Shown here piece by piece: positions 10,821 through 22,435 of a DNA stretch of 64,000 nucleotides. The notes beneath the pieces were generated by a model that was not told the DNA's origin, searched no databases, and saw only the letters and a program-made list of their open reading frames with translations. Every line of letters begins with the position of its first letter. The first letter of the stretch is position 1. Source of the DNA: Cryptomeria japonica (Eukaryota; Streptophyta; Pinopsida; Cupressales; Cupressaceae); assembly GCF_030272615.1 (NCBI RefSeq), contig NC_081413.1:719279867-719343866 (forward strand), read 5' to 3'. The position numbers and the translations under genes were made by a program.

Positions 10821-12371
10821 TTATCCTCTTTTGAACAAAAGGCCATCTTGCAAGGTGTAATCTACATATTCACTGTGAAAATGGTTTCCAAACCCTTGGC
10901 AAACCTTGTAGGCAGCAGCAAAGTCTTCATCTTCTTCATACAATTCCTTGAAACTATCCACTCCAATGCTTTTAAGCTTTACTTCTTGCACTGTTAGTAA
11001 CCTCCTACTCAATGAATCAAATACCTTATTACATTGTCCTTTCTTGTGTTTAATGGTAAAGGTATATGACTGCAAATACTCTACCCATTTAATATGCCTA
11101 TGGTTTAATTTTTCTTGAGAATTAAGAAAGCTAAGAGCTTGATTATCAGTGTAAACCACAAATTTATTAGGCAACAAATAATGCCTCCATTTCATAAGAG
11201 ATTGGAAAAGTGCATACAATTCCAAATCATAGAAGGAATACCTTTTCTTTGCATAATTTAGTTTCTCATTGAAGAAGCCAACTGGTCTATTGTCTTGACT
11301 CAAAACTGCTCCAACCGCTATGTTGCTTGCATCACATTCAATGATGAAGAGCTTGTCAAAGTTTGGTAGGATAAGTACTGGTTGAGTAGCCACATTTTTC
11401 TTCAAGATATCAAAACCTCTTTGTGCTTCCTTTTTCCATACAAACTTGGTTCTCATACCTCCCTTGATTGTCTCAAGCATGGGTGCACATATTTCACTAA
11501 ACCCTCTAATGAACTTCCTATAAAATTGAACCAAGCCATGGAAACTTCTCACTTCACTTGCTGCCATAGGTGTGGGCCAACTGATTATGGCTTCCACCTT
11601 AGAGGTATCCATCTTCAAATCACCTCTTGAGACTACAAACCCAAGATATACCAACTCTTGTTTCATAAACTCACATTTCTCCAAATTGATGGTTAATTGC
11701 TCATCACAAAGTTTACTCAAGACAATTTCTATATGCTTAAGATGCTCATCTTTAAACTTGCTAAAAACTAAGATGTCATCTAAGTAAACAACAACAAATT
11801 TACCAAACTAGTCCCTGAGTACTTCATTCATGAGTCTCATGAATGTGCTAGGGGCATTTGTGAGTCCAAATGGCATAACAAGCCATTCATAGAGTCCTTC
11901 TATAGTCTTGAAGTTTGTTTACCATTCATCACCCTCCTTTATTGTGATTTTGTGGTAACCACTCTTGAGATCTATCTTGGTGAAGTATTTAGCACCTCCC
12001 AAACAATTCATCAAGTCTTCAATTCTTGGGATGGGAAATCTATATCTGATAGTAATCCGGTTTATGGCTCTAGAGTCAGTACAAAGTCTCCAAGTACCTC
12101 CCTTCTTTGGAGCCAAATTGGTGGGTACTGCACATGGGCTAATGCTCTTCCTGATTAGTCCATTGTCTAGGAGTTCTTGTATTTTCTTGGCTATCTCCTT
12201 GTTCTGATCCGATGTCATATAATAAGCTTCCTTATTGGGAAAAGAAGCTCTGGGTATAAAGTTAATCTGATGACTTATGGCATGTTGAGGAGGCAATGTA
12301 GCTATTTTTCCATCACTAATGATGTCCTCAAATTGATTTAGGACCTGCTGCACTTTTTTAGGAATACTCAT
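10821..12371 (-). pseudogene. G2 reverse transcriptase and RNase H
   Basis: Reverse transcriptase copies element RNA into DNA. It starts at an ATG overlapping the end of the protease frame by four bases (MSIPKKVQQVLNQFEDIISD), probably a frame change inside one original polyprotein. Visible blocks: [49 protein letters not shown], and the catalytic YLDD coded near 11777-11788. A connection domain and RNase H follow (FIIECDASNIAVGAVL, VYTDNQALSFL). Two stops interrupt the frame, a TAA near 11919 just before the palm block and a TAG a little upstream of YLDD. The fold motifs are otherwise well kept. Confidence 0.92.
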
Positions 12372-13393
12372 CTTCTTCTCCTTTTGTCCTCTTTTGGCTT
12401 TACAATAATGGCAAACCCCACTCCTTCTCCCTCCTTGAGTGTGTTAATGAGCTCTTTCTCACCAATCAACAATACATTAGGACCTTTGGATCTGCCCTCT
12501 ACTTGGTCTCCTATGGACTGGATTTTGTAGGTGCTTCCATCCTTTTGGAAGGTATAAGCATTCTTCTCTCCATGGTGTATTGCCTTTCTATCAAACTGCC
12601 ATGGCCTACCTAGGAGTAGGTGGCAAGCATCCATGGGCAAGATATCACACAATATTTTGTCTTTGTAGCCTCCTATAGTAAACTCCACCCAAGTTTGTTC
12701 ATTTACAAGAACATGTTGCCCCTTGTTGAGCCATGTAACTCTATAAGAATCACTATATGATATCCTTGGCAAATTGAGCTTACTCACCACTTCCTCTGAC
12801 ACTATGTTGTCTATGGATCCCGAATCCACCACCACTCTACATACCTTTCCCATAATCTTACATTTTATTCTAAACAAGGATCTCCTTTGGCTACGTTCCT
12901 CCTTAACCAATTCTTTAATCAAGACTCTTCTTATCATGAGGTTCTCTCGAACCTCTGAATCCAAACTTACTTCTGATGCTTTCATGTTTGTTGCATCCTC
13001 TTGAGCATAATTTACTCTCTTGTCACCTCCTTGGGATGAAGAATACTTCTCAAGGCATCTATAGGTCGGGTGTCCAAGTTGATGGCAATTGTAGCACCTC
13101 ATGGTGGCAAAATAAGACCCTCTTCCTGAACCACTAGACCTTCCTCTACTAGAGTTTCTAGATCCCTTTCCTCTATAGCTGATCTTGCTATTGGAATCCC
13201 CACTTTTCTTAGCCAACTTGGATTCCCCTTGGGATCTTTGGTCTACAATTCTTCCACCAAAACTACCTCTTTGGCCTCTGCCATCTCTTCTCCTACCTCT
13301 GCCTCTGTTGTTTTGTTCTTGTTTCTTCTTGCTCTTTCCCTCCACTTTTAGTGCCAACTGATAGCACTTGTGCATGGTGTTGGGGCATAACAA
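12368..13393 (-). pseudogene. G2 nucleocapsid zinc knuckle and aspartic protease
   Basis: It continues the gag frame after one stop codon near 13415. It has a very basic Arg/Gly/Ser-rich stretch, then a CX2CX4HX4C zinc knuckle (CYNCHQLGHPTYRC, about residues 99-112) that would bind element RNA. After an acidic and basic linker comes a retropepsin: catalytic VVDSGSIDNIVS (about residues 189-200) and the flap-side LLGRPWQFD near residue 260. The last codons are KEDKRRRR, where the frame closes and the reverse transcriptase frame opens with a four-base overlap. Confidence 0.9.
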
Positions 13394-13414
13394 GCTTAAT
13401 TTCTCTTGAATATT

Positions 13415-14080
13415 CTATTTCAATCCATTCAAGTATCTAGCTACCTTAATGCTCTCATCCTCCACCACCTTGGATCTTAGGCACAACTTCTGAAATTTCT
13501 CAGTGTAGCTACTCACATCCAAGTCTCTTTGTCTCAAATTTTGTCTCCTCTTATGCAACTGGATCTCATAATCTTCAGGGATGTATGCCTCTTTCATCTT
13601 GGCTAACATGCCCTTCAAAGTAGCTATGGGGTTCTTGCCCTCTTTTTTCCTCTCTTCTTGAATAAATTTCCACCAAGTCAATGTTGCCCCTCTCAATCTA
13701 GACTTGGCCACCTTCACCTTTTGTTCCTCACTGATTCCATCACATTCAAAGTGATTCTCTAATCCCTCTATCCATTCTAGGACTACCTCAGGCTCCATTT
13801 TTCCACAAAAAAGTGGCACTCCTTCTAGGGATTTTCCTCCTAAGACTTTAATTTCTTTAAGGAAATGTTCCTCAGGTAGAATAGGGTATGTTTTAGGTGT
13901 CCTATCCTCTTCAACAACTTTTTTACTCTTCCCCTCATTGCCCTTGATTGTCACTTTCTCAGTTTTATCTTCAACTACGTCTAGTTTTCTCTCCAATTGT
14001 AGTAATCTTTCTCCGAGGAGCCTATTTTCTTCCTCTTGGTCTTCTACCTTCTTTTCTAGCTCTGCATTGGTCACCATCAT
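13415..14080 (-). pseudogene. G2 gag capsid region
   Basis: This is the start of the G2 polyprotein (MMVTNAELEKKVEDQEEENRLLGERLLQLE). The first 45 residues form a clear coiled coil of charged heptads. A retrotransposon capsid domain follows (VLEWIEGLENHF, RGATLTWWKFIQEER, YTEKFQKLCLRS). The ATG lies about 65 bases after the primer-binding site. The frame ends at a TAG, but the same frame continues at once into the zinc knuckle, so this is one gag interrupted by a single nonsense codon. Confidence 0.88.
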
Positions 14081-14143
14081 TATACTATTCTATCCTATTG
14101 ATTCAATATCTGTCATGTACTGGCTTCTTCCCAAATCTTGGTT

Positions 14144-14155
14144 GCTTTGATACCA
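14144..14155 (-). other. Primer-binding site of G2
   Basis: The minus strand reads TGGTATCAAAGC three bases after the 5' LTR end. It matches the initiator-Met tRNA type primer site (TGGTATCAGAGC) with one change, and so fixes both the LTR boundary and the direction of the element. Confidence 0.85.
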
Positions 14156-14158
14156 TTA

Positions 14159-15732
14159 TGATGGGGAGGTATACTCAAAGAGAGTCAATCCTTTGTAAAA
14201 GGTAGTCAAGTGTTGTCCTAGTGGACTCCCTTCATTTTTCATCTGGTCTACTATTCAATTTAGACATCTACACTCTCTAAGAGTTCTCCCAATCAAGATG
14301 TGCTCATTAGTTGCTCAGGCATGGTTGAGATTCACAAGGGTAAATCCAACCTCATACTCTCAAACTCATAAAAAATGCTTGCAGAGGTTGTAGTAGGTGT
14401 TTATGATGTTTTCCAAGGGTAATCAATTGGTTTTGAGTATGGGTTTGATTCATTTCCCCATCGCTCCTTCCTTTCCCTATTTTCTAGGCCTAGTAGCCCT
14501 AGAGCCCCAATTAGCCCTACCTAACCATTTTTTGTGGATTTGCTCACAATTTCCCCAAAGACCCACAAAAAATATTTGATGATCAAGATACCATTTTGGG
14601 AGTACTTTCCAATTTATGACATGAGGAATCTTAGTATGACCGTATAGGTACAGAACCCAAGAAATGCTTGTTTTATGTGGTTTTAGGTTTGTTTTGGTCT
14701 TTTTCTAAGGGTTTGGTGTCTTCCTTGATCTACCAAACCTTCAAAATCACACATATGCTCTGCCACACCCCACTTTCTCATGCCAAACATTCTGCACTTC
14801 CAACCCTGCTCATCCCTGCAAGCACTTGCATAATTTCATTCATTTCCTAACTGGGCTATGACTGAGCTTGCCTAGGAAATGATGCTCATTGGCCTTTCAA
14901 TGACCTCAAAAGGAAAATAAAGAATATGTACACTATACAAAGTTTCCATGGCTTGAGTCCCAAGGGTTATTGAGAAGAACTCAAAGGACTTCAAGCTAGA
15001 ACCATGTTTGGGCCTCTCAAACCCCTACTTAGGCCGAGAGTTTACAAAATTAACAACTCAATTCAAACCTGCACAAAAACTAATCAAAATTATTCCTAAG
15101 AACTACAAGAGCATGTAGAAAACAATAAGAAAAGAACAAAAGTGCAATCAATCCATTAATTACAGACTATTGCTCTAATTGTTTGAAAAACACAAGGTAA
15201 AACTCAAAAATTGACTCCAATTTGTATTCCAATCTACTCTAGGCATTAAAAAACCTCATTACATTCATTCTCAAGGGAATTATATGCCATTTATTTTTGG
15301 CCTAACTAACTCTTCATCAGTTTCCTAACCAACCCTTTTCTCAAAAATGCAATAAGTTGCTCAACGTTTCAAAAAGTTGTCAAGCAACTTTGACAACTTT
15401 TGCCAAAAAGTGCATTTTTTCCTTACTTGCTTTGTTTTCTACTCCAAACTATCTAGGATGACTAAATACCATTACAGTAACATATCCCAATGCTAAAAAA
15501 GGCTATTCAAGGCATTTTACATCAAAATGCAAGATTATGCCATTTTAGGCTTACAAGGGCTTACAAGCCAAAATTGAGAAAATGCATTGTCCTAAGGACA
15601 TTCAACCTACCAAAATATTTCAAAAACATATGAGGACCTAAGAGAAGACTCTTATTCACCATCTCAAACCAAACTATGTACAAACACACCAAAATGAAGA
15701 AGTTGTACTCAAAACTAGGTGCTCCTACACTA
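14159..15732 (-). repeat. 5' LTR of G2 (complete, ~1574 bp)
   Basis: In element sense it runs from TAGTGTAGGAGCACC at 15732 (TGGTG... in the other copy, so the first G seems to have mutated) to CCCCATCA at 14159. It carries the GTTGCAAAAAGTTG/CAACTTTT block near 15350-15410. The right flank from 15733 (GTAAGCTCTAACAAGCTT) is element A LTR sequence, which supports this boundary. Confidence 0.88.
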
Positions 15733-16132
15733 GTAAGCTCTAACAAGCTTCGTGCTATTCAAATCCTTTAACAAGGTGGTCCATTAGATTGGATTTTCAA
15801 ATCCTCTACCGAGGTTACTCCTTATAGGTTATTTCTTCTAACAAGGCATTTTTAGTCTCATCTCACTATAGTTTTTACCTATTTGGGTTTCCACATCAAA
15901 AATATTTGTGTCAAGTGGTGAATGTTTTTGTGGTTATGTTTTTATGGTTGATTTACTTAACTACTTAACTATTTTTGATAAGTCATGATAACCGGAAGTA
16001 TTGAGATATGAAGAAGTTGTTTACTATTAATACTTTATCTTGACAAAAGTTATTATTCTCAGTTTTTTTATCTACTGATTCACCCCCCCTCTCAGTAGTT
16101 GACCAAATACTTATTATTTCATCATACCATCA
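15733..16132 (+). repeat. 5' LTR remnant of A
   Basis: It corresponds to the 3' LTR of A from about 35030 to 35372 plus 42063-42311, without the part holding several TAACA stem-loops (35155-35270). It ends CATCATACCATCA next to the primer site. The CACCCCCCCTCTCAGTAG block (16081-16099) also appears near the ends of the C, D and E LTRs. The missing first part of this LTR is not found on the far side of G2. Confidence 0.85.
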
Positions 16133-16134
16133 AT

Positions 16135-16145
16135 TGGTATCAAAG
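16135..16145 (+). other. Primer-binding site of A
   Basis: TGGTATCAAAG lies two to three bases after the LTR end and is of the initiator-Met tRNA type. The equivalent site after the 3' LTR (about 42314) reads TGGTATCAGAGC, the unmutated form. Confidence 0.8.
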
Positions 16146-16204
16146 AGATTCAAGTTCTCTAAGGTCTAAGCCTAACAACTTGAGGTAAATATCTATTGAT
16201 CATA

Positions 16205-16951
16205 ATGAAGAAGGAAGGTCCAAAGTTTAATAGAGAGAACTACAGGATATGGAGTGACATAATGAAAATTTATATCAAGAGTCTGGGAAGTCAGTATTGG
16301 GAACATGTCGATACTAAGTATGTTACACATACTAGGATGTTAACTAATGATCAGAAGAAAGAGAAATAAGAAAATCATCAAGAATTGGAGGCTATTATTA
16401 GTTCTTTGTCTGATGCAGAGTATGTAGATGTTCATGGTCTTGAAACTACATATGAGGTATCAAAAAAACTTGAGGAGAGTTATAGCAGTAATGAACATGT
16501 TAAGATTGCTAAAGAGGAGAGTCTAAGAGGAATGTTTGATGACATGCGGATGGCTGAAGAAGAGAATATACAACAATATGGTCAAAGGATAAAAGAGATA
16601 GTCGGTGAAATTATGAGTGCAGGAGGTAAAGTGGAAGATCCCACAATGATCAATAAGGTACTGAGAACCCAGCTATCGGTCTATGCTATCAGAGTTGCAG
16701 CTATTCAGGAGATGAAGTCCATTGAAAAACCTAGGGTAACTCTTGACTCCATCATTGGAAAGCTTCCTACTTTTGAATTAAATAGGTATGATGGTAGTGT
16801 ACAGAAATATGAGTCTATATTTAGAGCTTCTATTTCTAACCCATCTGTGAGGAAAAGTAGAGATGCCAGTTACAGTTGTGAATCCAAATCCAGTAGAGAA
16901 GCTGATGATGAATACATTTTATTTGAGCTTGAAGCATTCATGGCCAAGTAG
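16205..16951 (+). pseudogene. Element A gag (UBN2-type capsid)
   Basis: The frame opens with ATG at 16205 (MKKEGPKFNREN) and shows the copia gag pattern: a capsid domain with the KIAKEESLRGMFDDMRMAEEENIQQYGQRIKEIVGEI block and a VLRTQLSVYAIRVAAIQEM block. D and E carry the same blocks. A TAA interrupts it at about 16366-16368 where the D and E genes have Gln. It ends in a TAG before the zinc knuckle, again in the same frame. Function in a live copy: particle coat around the element RNA. Confidence 0.9.
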
Positions 16952-17748
16952 TTGCCTAGAGGTACAGGTAAATATAGAGGTAAATTACCTTTAAAATGTT
17001 TTGCATGCAACAAGATTGGACACATTGCTGCTAATTGTCCTAATGGTGATAATGAGCACAAACGAGAGAAATTCAAGAAGTACAAGTGTAAAGGCAAAAT
17101 AGATTGTCTTATTGCTATTGATAGTGGTATCATTGATGAGGAATCTGATAGTGATACTAATGAAGACATTGTGTGAGTAGCCATAAAAGAAGAGATGTCA
17201 GACCAGAAGGCATTAGTATCCAGGATGGATGACTCTGATGATTGGATCATTGATAGTGGTTGTTCACATCACATGACCGAGGATCAGAGCAAATTTTTTT
17301 CACTAAAGGAATTTGATGGCAAAGTTGTAAGATTTGGTAATGAATCACCCTACATGGTTAAAGGTAAGGGAACTATTTCTCTTAATGGAAAGAGTAGTGC
17401 AAATGATGTCTACTAGGGTGAAGGTCTAGAGCACAATCTTTTGAGTGTGGCACAACTCAATGACAGAGGATACCCACTAAAATCTAAAAGTGGTATGTGT
17501 AAGATCTATGACAATAAAGGTGAACTGGTTGCAACTGGGAAGAAAAATAAAGGTAACTTGTTTCATCTTAATCCTAAAATCAGTAACTATTAAATTGCAA
17601 AGATAGATGATAGTTGGCTTTGACATAGGAGATTTTGTCATATAAACTTTGATAACATTGTTAAAGTGAGTATGTCCAAGACAGTGAGAGGTTTCCTCGG
17701 TTAGACAAACTGGTTAATGCTCTGTGCAAAGAATGTCAGCTAGGAAAG
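16952..17748 (+). pseudogene. Element A zinc knuckle, protease and integrase zinc region
   Basis: In the same frame as gag it shows an intact CX2CX4HX4C knuckle (CFACNKIGHIAANC), an acidic linker, a retropepsin active site (WIIDSGCSHHMT), a GKGTISLNGKSS block and the pre-integrase motif (NLLSVAQLND). Stops fall at about 17174, 17414, 17591 and 17621. At 17414 the D and E copies have TGG where A has TAG, and the one near 17621 is TGA in place of TGG. The frame shifts near 17700, inside the integrase zinc-binding region. Confidence 0.88.
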
Positions 17749-17978
17749 ATGACATCCTCAACTTTCAAGAGTAAATCTTTTTCAGTGGAACATTTGTTAG
17801 ATTTGGTTCATACAGATCTTTATGGACCAATAAAAACAAAAAGTATTCAAGGTGACATATATTTTATGATCTTCACCAATGAATGCTCAAGGATGATGTG
17901 GGTGACATTCTTGAAGGAGAAGATTGAAGCTTTTGGTAAGTTCAAAGCATTCAGGGCCATAGCTGAGAAAGAGAGCAG
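17749..17978 (+). pseudogene. Element A integrase core, first part
   Basis: It starts in the zinc-binding tail (ECQLGKM region) and enters the catalytic core with the first acid in HLLDLVHTDLYGP, then FMIFTNECSRMMWVTFLKEK and FGKFKAFRAIAEKE. The copy stops at 17978, where B begins after the duplicated bases agcag. The core resumes at 31784. In an intact copia element this domain inserts the cDNA. Confidence 0.88.
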
Positions 17979-18810
17979 TGTTGTGCCCAAACTTTTGGGC
18001 AAAAAAATAACAAAATTTTTTTTCGAACAACAAATCTCATAGAATAATCTACATTTATAATGAAGTTAATCACGTTTTATCTTAACTAAGATGTAGATAG
18101 TATTGTTTACTAGGATTGGAATAATTAAATCAATCAATAGGGCAACAATAGTTAATGAAGACTACTTAATTCCTAAGAGGATCATCACAATTTAATTAGT
18201 TAATATAATTAACCTAATTAAATTGCCGCTAATTAAAGTTGAGGGATAATTAAATATCTCAATTACATTTAAAACATTCCAGGCCAAAATAATGATAATG
18301 CTATCTTAAATTTAAAATTAATTAATTGGGCGCATGCAAATTCATTATTTAAATTTAACCAATAAGGTTACAAATTCAATAATGTAATTTATACTATAGT
18401 CAATATTAATCTCCCCTAAACCTTCAATTTTCAACTATTAAATAATTTGGCCAAGGATTGGCCTCATAGGCTAAAATTTTGTATAAAATAATTAATAATT
18501 TTCATTAACCGATTTCCCCCAAATTAAAATTCAGCTAAAAGTGAAAGGGGGTCAAATTATTAATTAAGCGTTCATTAATATTTATTAATAAAATAAAATT
18601 AAATAGGTTTTCAACTTAACCTCTTATATATATATATATATATAAACAACTGGATAAACAAGTCTAAATTTATACCTATTTATACATATATATATATTTT
18701 ATAAAATGAACCAACTATACCAACTAAATTTTATATTATAACTTACCAAAAACCCTAAATTTAAAAGTTATAATTAAAACTATAATTCAAATCTCTCTAT
18801 TATTCTTATA

Positions 18811-18980
18811 TGCTAACCCTAACCCGAATATGTGCTAGGGTTGCATTTCTAATATATTTTTATTATTTAAATGCTAATTCTAACCCGAAATTGGGTTAGG
18901 GTTGCATTTTTAACAACCATAATTCTTTTCTTTTTTTTCTTTATTGCTTTTACCCTAACCTGAAATTGGGTTAGGGTTTA
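18811..18980. repeat. Three telomere-like inverted repeats in the B LTR
   Basis: Near 18811-18844, 18873-18905 and 18950-18980 a CTAACCC-type word is followed within a few bases by its complement GGGTTAG(GG). The clearest is CCCTAACCTGAAATTGGG followed by TTAGGG. The matching set in the other LTR is at 28146-28178, 28208-28238 and 28283-28313. The words resemble plant telobox/telomere sequence but are arranged as hairpins, not as a tandem telomere array. Confidence 0.75.
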
Positions 18981-19135
18981 TTATATTTATTTTTTTTGTG
19001 TGTGTATTCTATGTGTGATGCAAGGTTCGGTGGCCATGAGGCGGCATTAGAATGGAGATAGCAGCGAAATGGAGGCAGAGCGATGGAAATGGAGGGATGG
19101 AGGTCTGAGCTCGTAGTGCAGGGGCTCCCCAGACA

Positions 19136-19343
19136 CCACTGTGATTACCCACAACGGCGGTTGGTGCCGCCCACTGTGGGCACCCACAGTGGCGGTCGTG
19201 AGTCGTCCACTGTGATTACCCACAATGGCGGCCCTGTGCCGACCACTATGGTTACCAACAATGGTGGATCACGTCATCCACTGTGTGTAAACACAATGGT
19301 TCGGCCCATGAGCCGTACACTGTGTGTTAACACAGTGGTTCGA
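19136..19343. repeat. Tandem array of six ~35-39 bp hairpin units in the B LTR
   Basis: Units start at about 19136, 19171, 19207, 19243, 19278 and 19317. Each has the form CCACTGTG, 4-8 spacer bases, CACAGTGG (with changes), so each can fold back on itself. The other LTR has the same six units at 28473-28680. The array is GC-richer than its surroundings. Confidence 0.85.
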
Positions 19344-22300
19344 TCTCCAAAAGAAATTTCATTTTTTTTTGTTTTATTTAAAATGTATTTAACATAAATA
19401 TATATTTATATATATAGATATATATGTATATATATATACATATATATTTTCAGAGTTAGAATTTTTATCTCCCCCTTTCTTTTTTACATGCAGGAAATCG
19501 CAAATTAGTGACAGCATAAAACAAATACACATTCACTTTTTTTTTCCTTTTTTTTTTTTGCAAAATGTGATCTAGTTAAACATGTATACCATATTCATTT
19601 AGTTCGATTAAATAGATTTTTATTATGCAGCTCTAACAATATTATGTCTGTCAGTTTTAACAGTATGATAAATATGTCAAGAGTTCATTTCTGCATTAAA
19701 ATTAGACATGAAACTATTTGTAATTTTTGGTTTTCTAAATCTGTGCATATATAAATTTTCCTTTAAAAACACATGACAATAGACTTTTTAAACTAACAGG
19801 TTTATCTATAGCATTTCTTTTCTCTTTAACTTCTAACAGTTAACTATAGGGAAAAGTAAATTTGTCTACCTTAACTTTCTGCTTTTTTTTTTTAAATAGA
19901 AAATGACAGTAGTAAATACAAATTCAGCAACATTTAAATATTACAGAAAACATTTAAAACATTATCATTTCACTTTTTGCATCTTTCTTTTTTTTATATA
20001 TAAATTTCAAAGATAATAGATGACATAATTTAGTTAAAAGACAGATTTAAATAAAATACATTTTTTAGATAAATGATAGTTTTCATATAATGGATAGATT
20101 TCAGATAAAAGACAACAACATTATATTATAGCCTTTAAAAAAAAAACACTCTTTTCTGATAGAAATATGTTTGAATACAATAGTCAACTTTTACAATGGG
20201 TGAAATAACCCAACTAGTCTCTCATTCCTAATAATGAGGACTTAAATAAAATAATACATTTCTTTATACAAAAAATAAATAAAACATAAATCTCCTCACT
20301 TACATTTCTACAACTCAAATATAATATTATATTTCCTAATCTTTTCTTTTCAACGAAATACAATATTACATTCTTTTTTCTTTCTACAACTAAAGTAAAA
20401 TCTGCAACTCCTAGCTTTCTTTTCCAAGCAACCTGCATTCAAAACTTAAAGCTGTGACCATGGGGTGCTCACCTCCCAGCCTAGGCTTACTAGAAGCCAC
20501 CCCCGAGCTTGGAGAACCAAATCCTAGACGGGTTACACTCAAGCAAACACAAACAAGCAAGAGGAAAAACTCAACAAACACATTCCCATCCCAAAGCTGA
20601 AACTTCATCACAAAATGTGATGTTTTACAAGGGTGGAAGTGGACCAAATACCTTGAGGAAATCTGCAACATAATAGATCACAACCAACTCATAGCAACCA
20701 AGAACACCACAAAAATCCATCTCAACCCAACATCCTTATGACCCCCAAGTCATGCATGCCATAATTTCTCTCCTTATGACCCCCGAATGCATAAACAAGA
20801 CTATGCAGTAAGGGTCACATACACAAACCTTTGAGATCACTCTCATAATGAGAGCCTCTCGCTCTAAGACTGTCAAACTCCTTTCACTCCCAAGACCATT
20901 CTACCCTCCCAAGGGTAGAAGTCCTTGGATACTTCCAAAACACAAGAAAATGCATACAAGAAGAGAAATACAAAAAGCATCACATAATATTTTTCACAAA
21001 GGAATACAAAGAAAGCAACATTTACATTCAAGCAATCCTACAACAACTTTCCAAGCATACAAGTAAGAGTAAGCACCAACCTTGAATCTGCCAAGGGGTT
21101 TCTAGGGATAGCTTGGAGAAGAGCAACTCAATTCCACAAATCTTTTCTGCAACACTTGGCCTAAATTTCTATTCTAAAACTGGATTTCTTTTAAAATTGC
21201 CAAAAATCTCCAAAGATGGGGAGTGGGTGATTAAATCACTAAGTCTCAATCTCTAGCCTAAGAAGGTTTCTCACACTCCTTCCAACCTCTTGGATAGAAT
21301 GAGAGGCTCCCATTGGTTGGTCTTCCCTAGGTCTTACACACTCCCTAACCAAGGCAACTCAAGAAGAGGAATGAAATGGGGAAGAGGAATGACACATACC
21401 AAGAAGGTTATCTAACCAAGGATGGCACTCCTATAGATGCAATTCATCCATCTTGGTAAAACCACTTTTTTGGGTGATTAAACAAGCCCTAGGGGAAAGA
21501 CACATGGCCAAATTTGGCCTTCACCCATAGGTACCCGATGAGGCCCAATAAAAATGCCCCAAAACTGACTCTAGGAGTTGATTTAACCCTTAGAAAGTCC
21601 ACCTAAAGTTACTCCGAGTTGACCCTCCTTATGGCTCACTATCCTAGATTTATTGGAACCTTCAAGGATAATTTGGAAATATATCAATTAACAAAAAGTA
21701 AATCTCTCAAAAAGGTGACATGATAATTGCCAACACAACATACAACATATGTGTCAAGTGACACTACAAAATAATACCACATCACAAATACACACATGGC
21801 AATTGTCCCTTGAATGATTTAAACAATTTAATAAATACAATTTACACACATGCAAAAATTTACATTTACAAATAAAATACAATACATACAGGGTGTTGTC
21901 TCTCCAAATAGACAACCCCTAGTTTTACGAACATACATAGGCCTAGGCTTGATTCTCCATAATGTTTCCATGGTCACATGGATAATTTTCCTGCACATCT
22001 CAATTACACATTAGTACTTTCCAATAGCCTCATATAATATTAAACACATAATAAGAATAGAAATCAATCACTCTGCATACAATTGACATCAATTTACCAC
22101 ATATCGAAGCAAATCCACATAAGCAATTATCATAGTCCTCATAAACTTAATCCATTCATAAGATATGCATCATATTTCTAGCATCATACTAAAGTACTAC
22201 AAATCAAATAATGACCTACACCATCTCAATGCTATCCTATTCTAGAGTCATATAAAATTTAATATCCACAAAGCATAGAAATGAAGCATCAATATATCAA

Positions 22301-22423
22301 TGTTATCAAATTCCTAAGATCATATAAAGTTCTATATCCATAATGCATAAAAATAAAGCATCCATAATAGTTCCAACATGAAAATCACTAAAATTCTAGG
22401 ATGGGTTGGGGTAGGGCCTCACA

Positions 22424-22435
22424 CCCTCCCCCTCT
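22424..22435 (-). other. Polypurine tract of B
   Basis: The minus strand reads AGAGGGGGAGGG directly before the LTR start TGTGAGGCCC. It is the strongest purine run at that junction and fixes the element's direction. Confidence 0.88.

Larger units (their letters stand above)
7979..15732 (-). mobile_element. Ty3/gypsy chromovirus G2, nearly complete
   Basis: Reading right to left: 5' LTR (15732-14159), primer site (14155-14144), gag, nucleocapsid zinc knuckle, protease, reverse transcriptase, RNase H, integrase, chromodomain (9488), polypurine tract, 3' LTR (9466-7979). The order and the chromodomain mark it as a chromovirus. The 3' LTR has lost about its last 68 bp where it meets the G1 LTR, so no target duplication can be checked. 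On the right the flank is the inside of copia element A's LTR. The reading frame carries several stops and at least one frame change, so the copy cannot move by itself. Confidence 0.92.
17979..22423 (-). repeat. 3' LTR of B (4445 bp)
   Basis: It aligns end to end with 27277-31778. It holds telomere-like inverted repeats (18811-18980), a six-unit hairpin array (19136-19343), (TA)n runs at 18623-18640 and 19400-19450, and several poly-T tracts. Short open frames inside it (such as 19083-19397) recur in the other LTR only because the LTRs are copies. The outer end carries the palindrome GCCCAAACTTTTGGGC. Confidence 0.92.

Noticed and set aside
18623-18720. (TA)n runs as possible matrix-attachment sites or origins
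   Set aside because: They are simple repeats inside LTRs and differ in length between the two copies. Nothing else supports a function.
19083-19397. 104-residue open frame, with a longer partner at 28204-28734
   Set aside because: It lies over the hairpin array of the B LTRs. The partner is similar only because the two LTRs are copies of each other, and it runs against the element's direction.
20411-20671. 86-residue frame repeated at 29752-30012, in the element's direction, with a hydrophobic segment
   Set aside because: It is conserved because it lies in both LTRs of B. There is no known domain, and similarity between LTRs is not evidence of selection.
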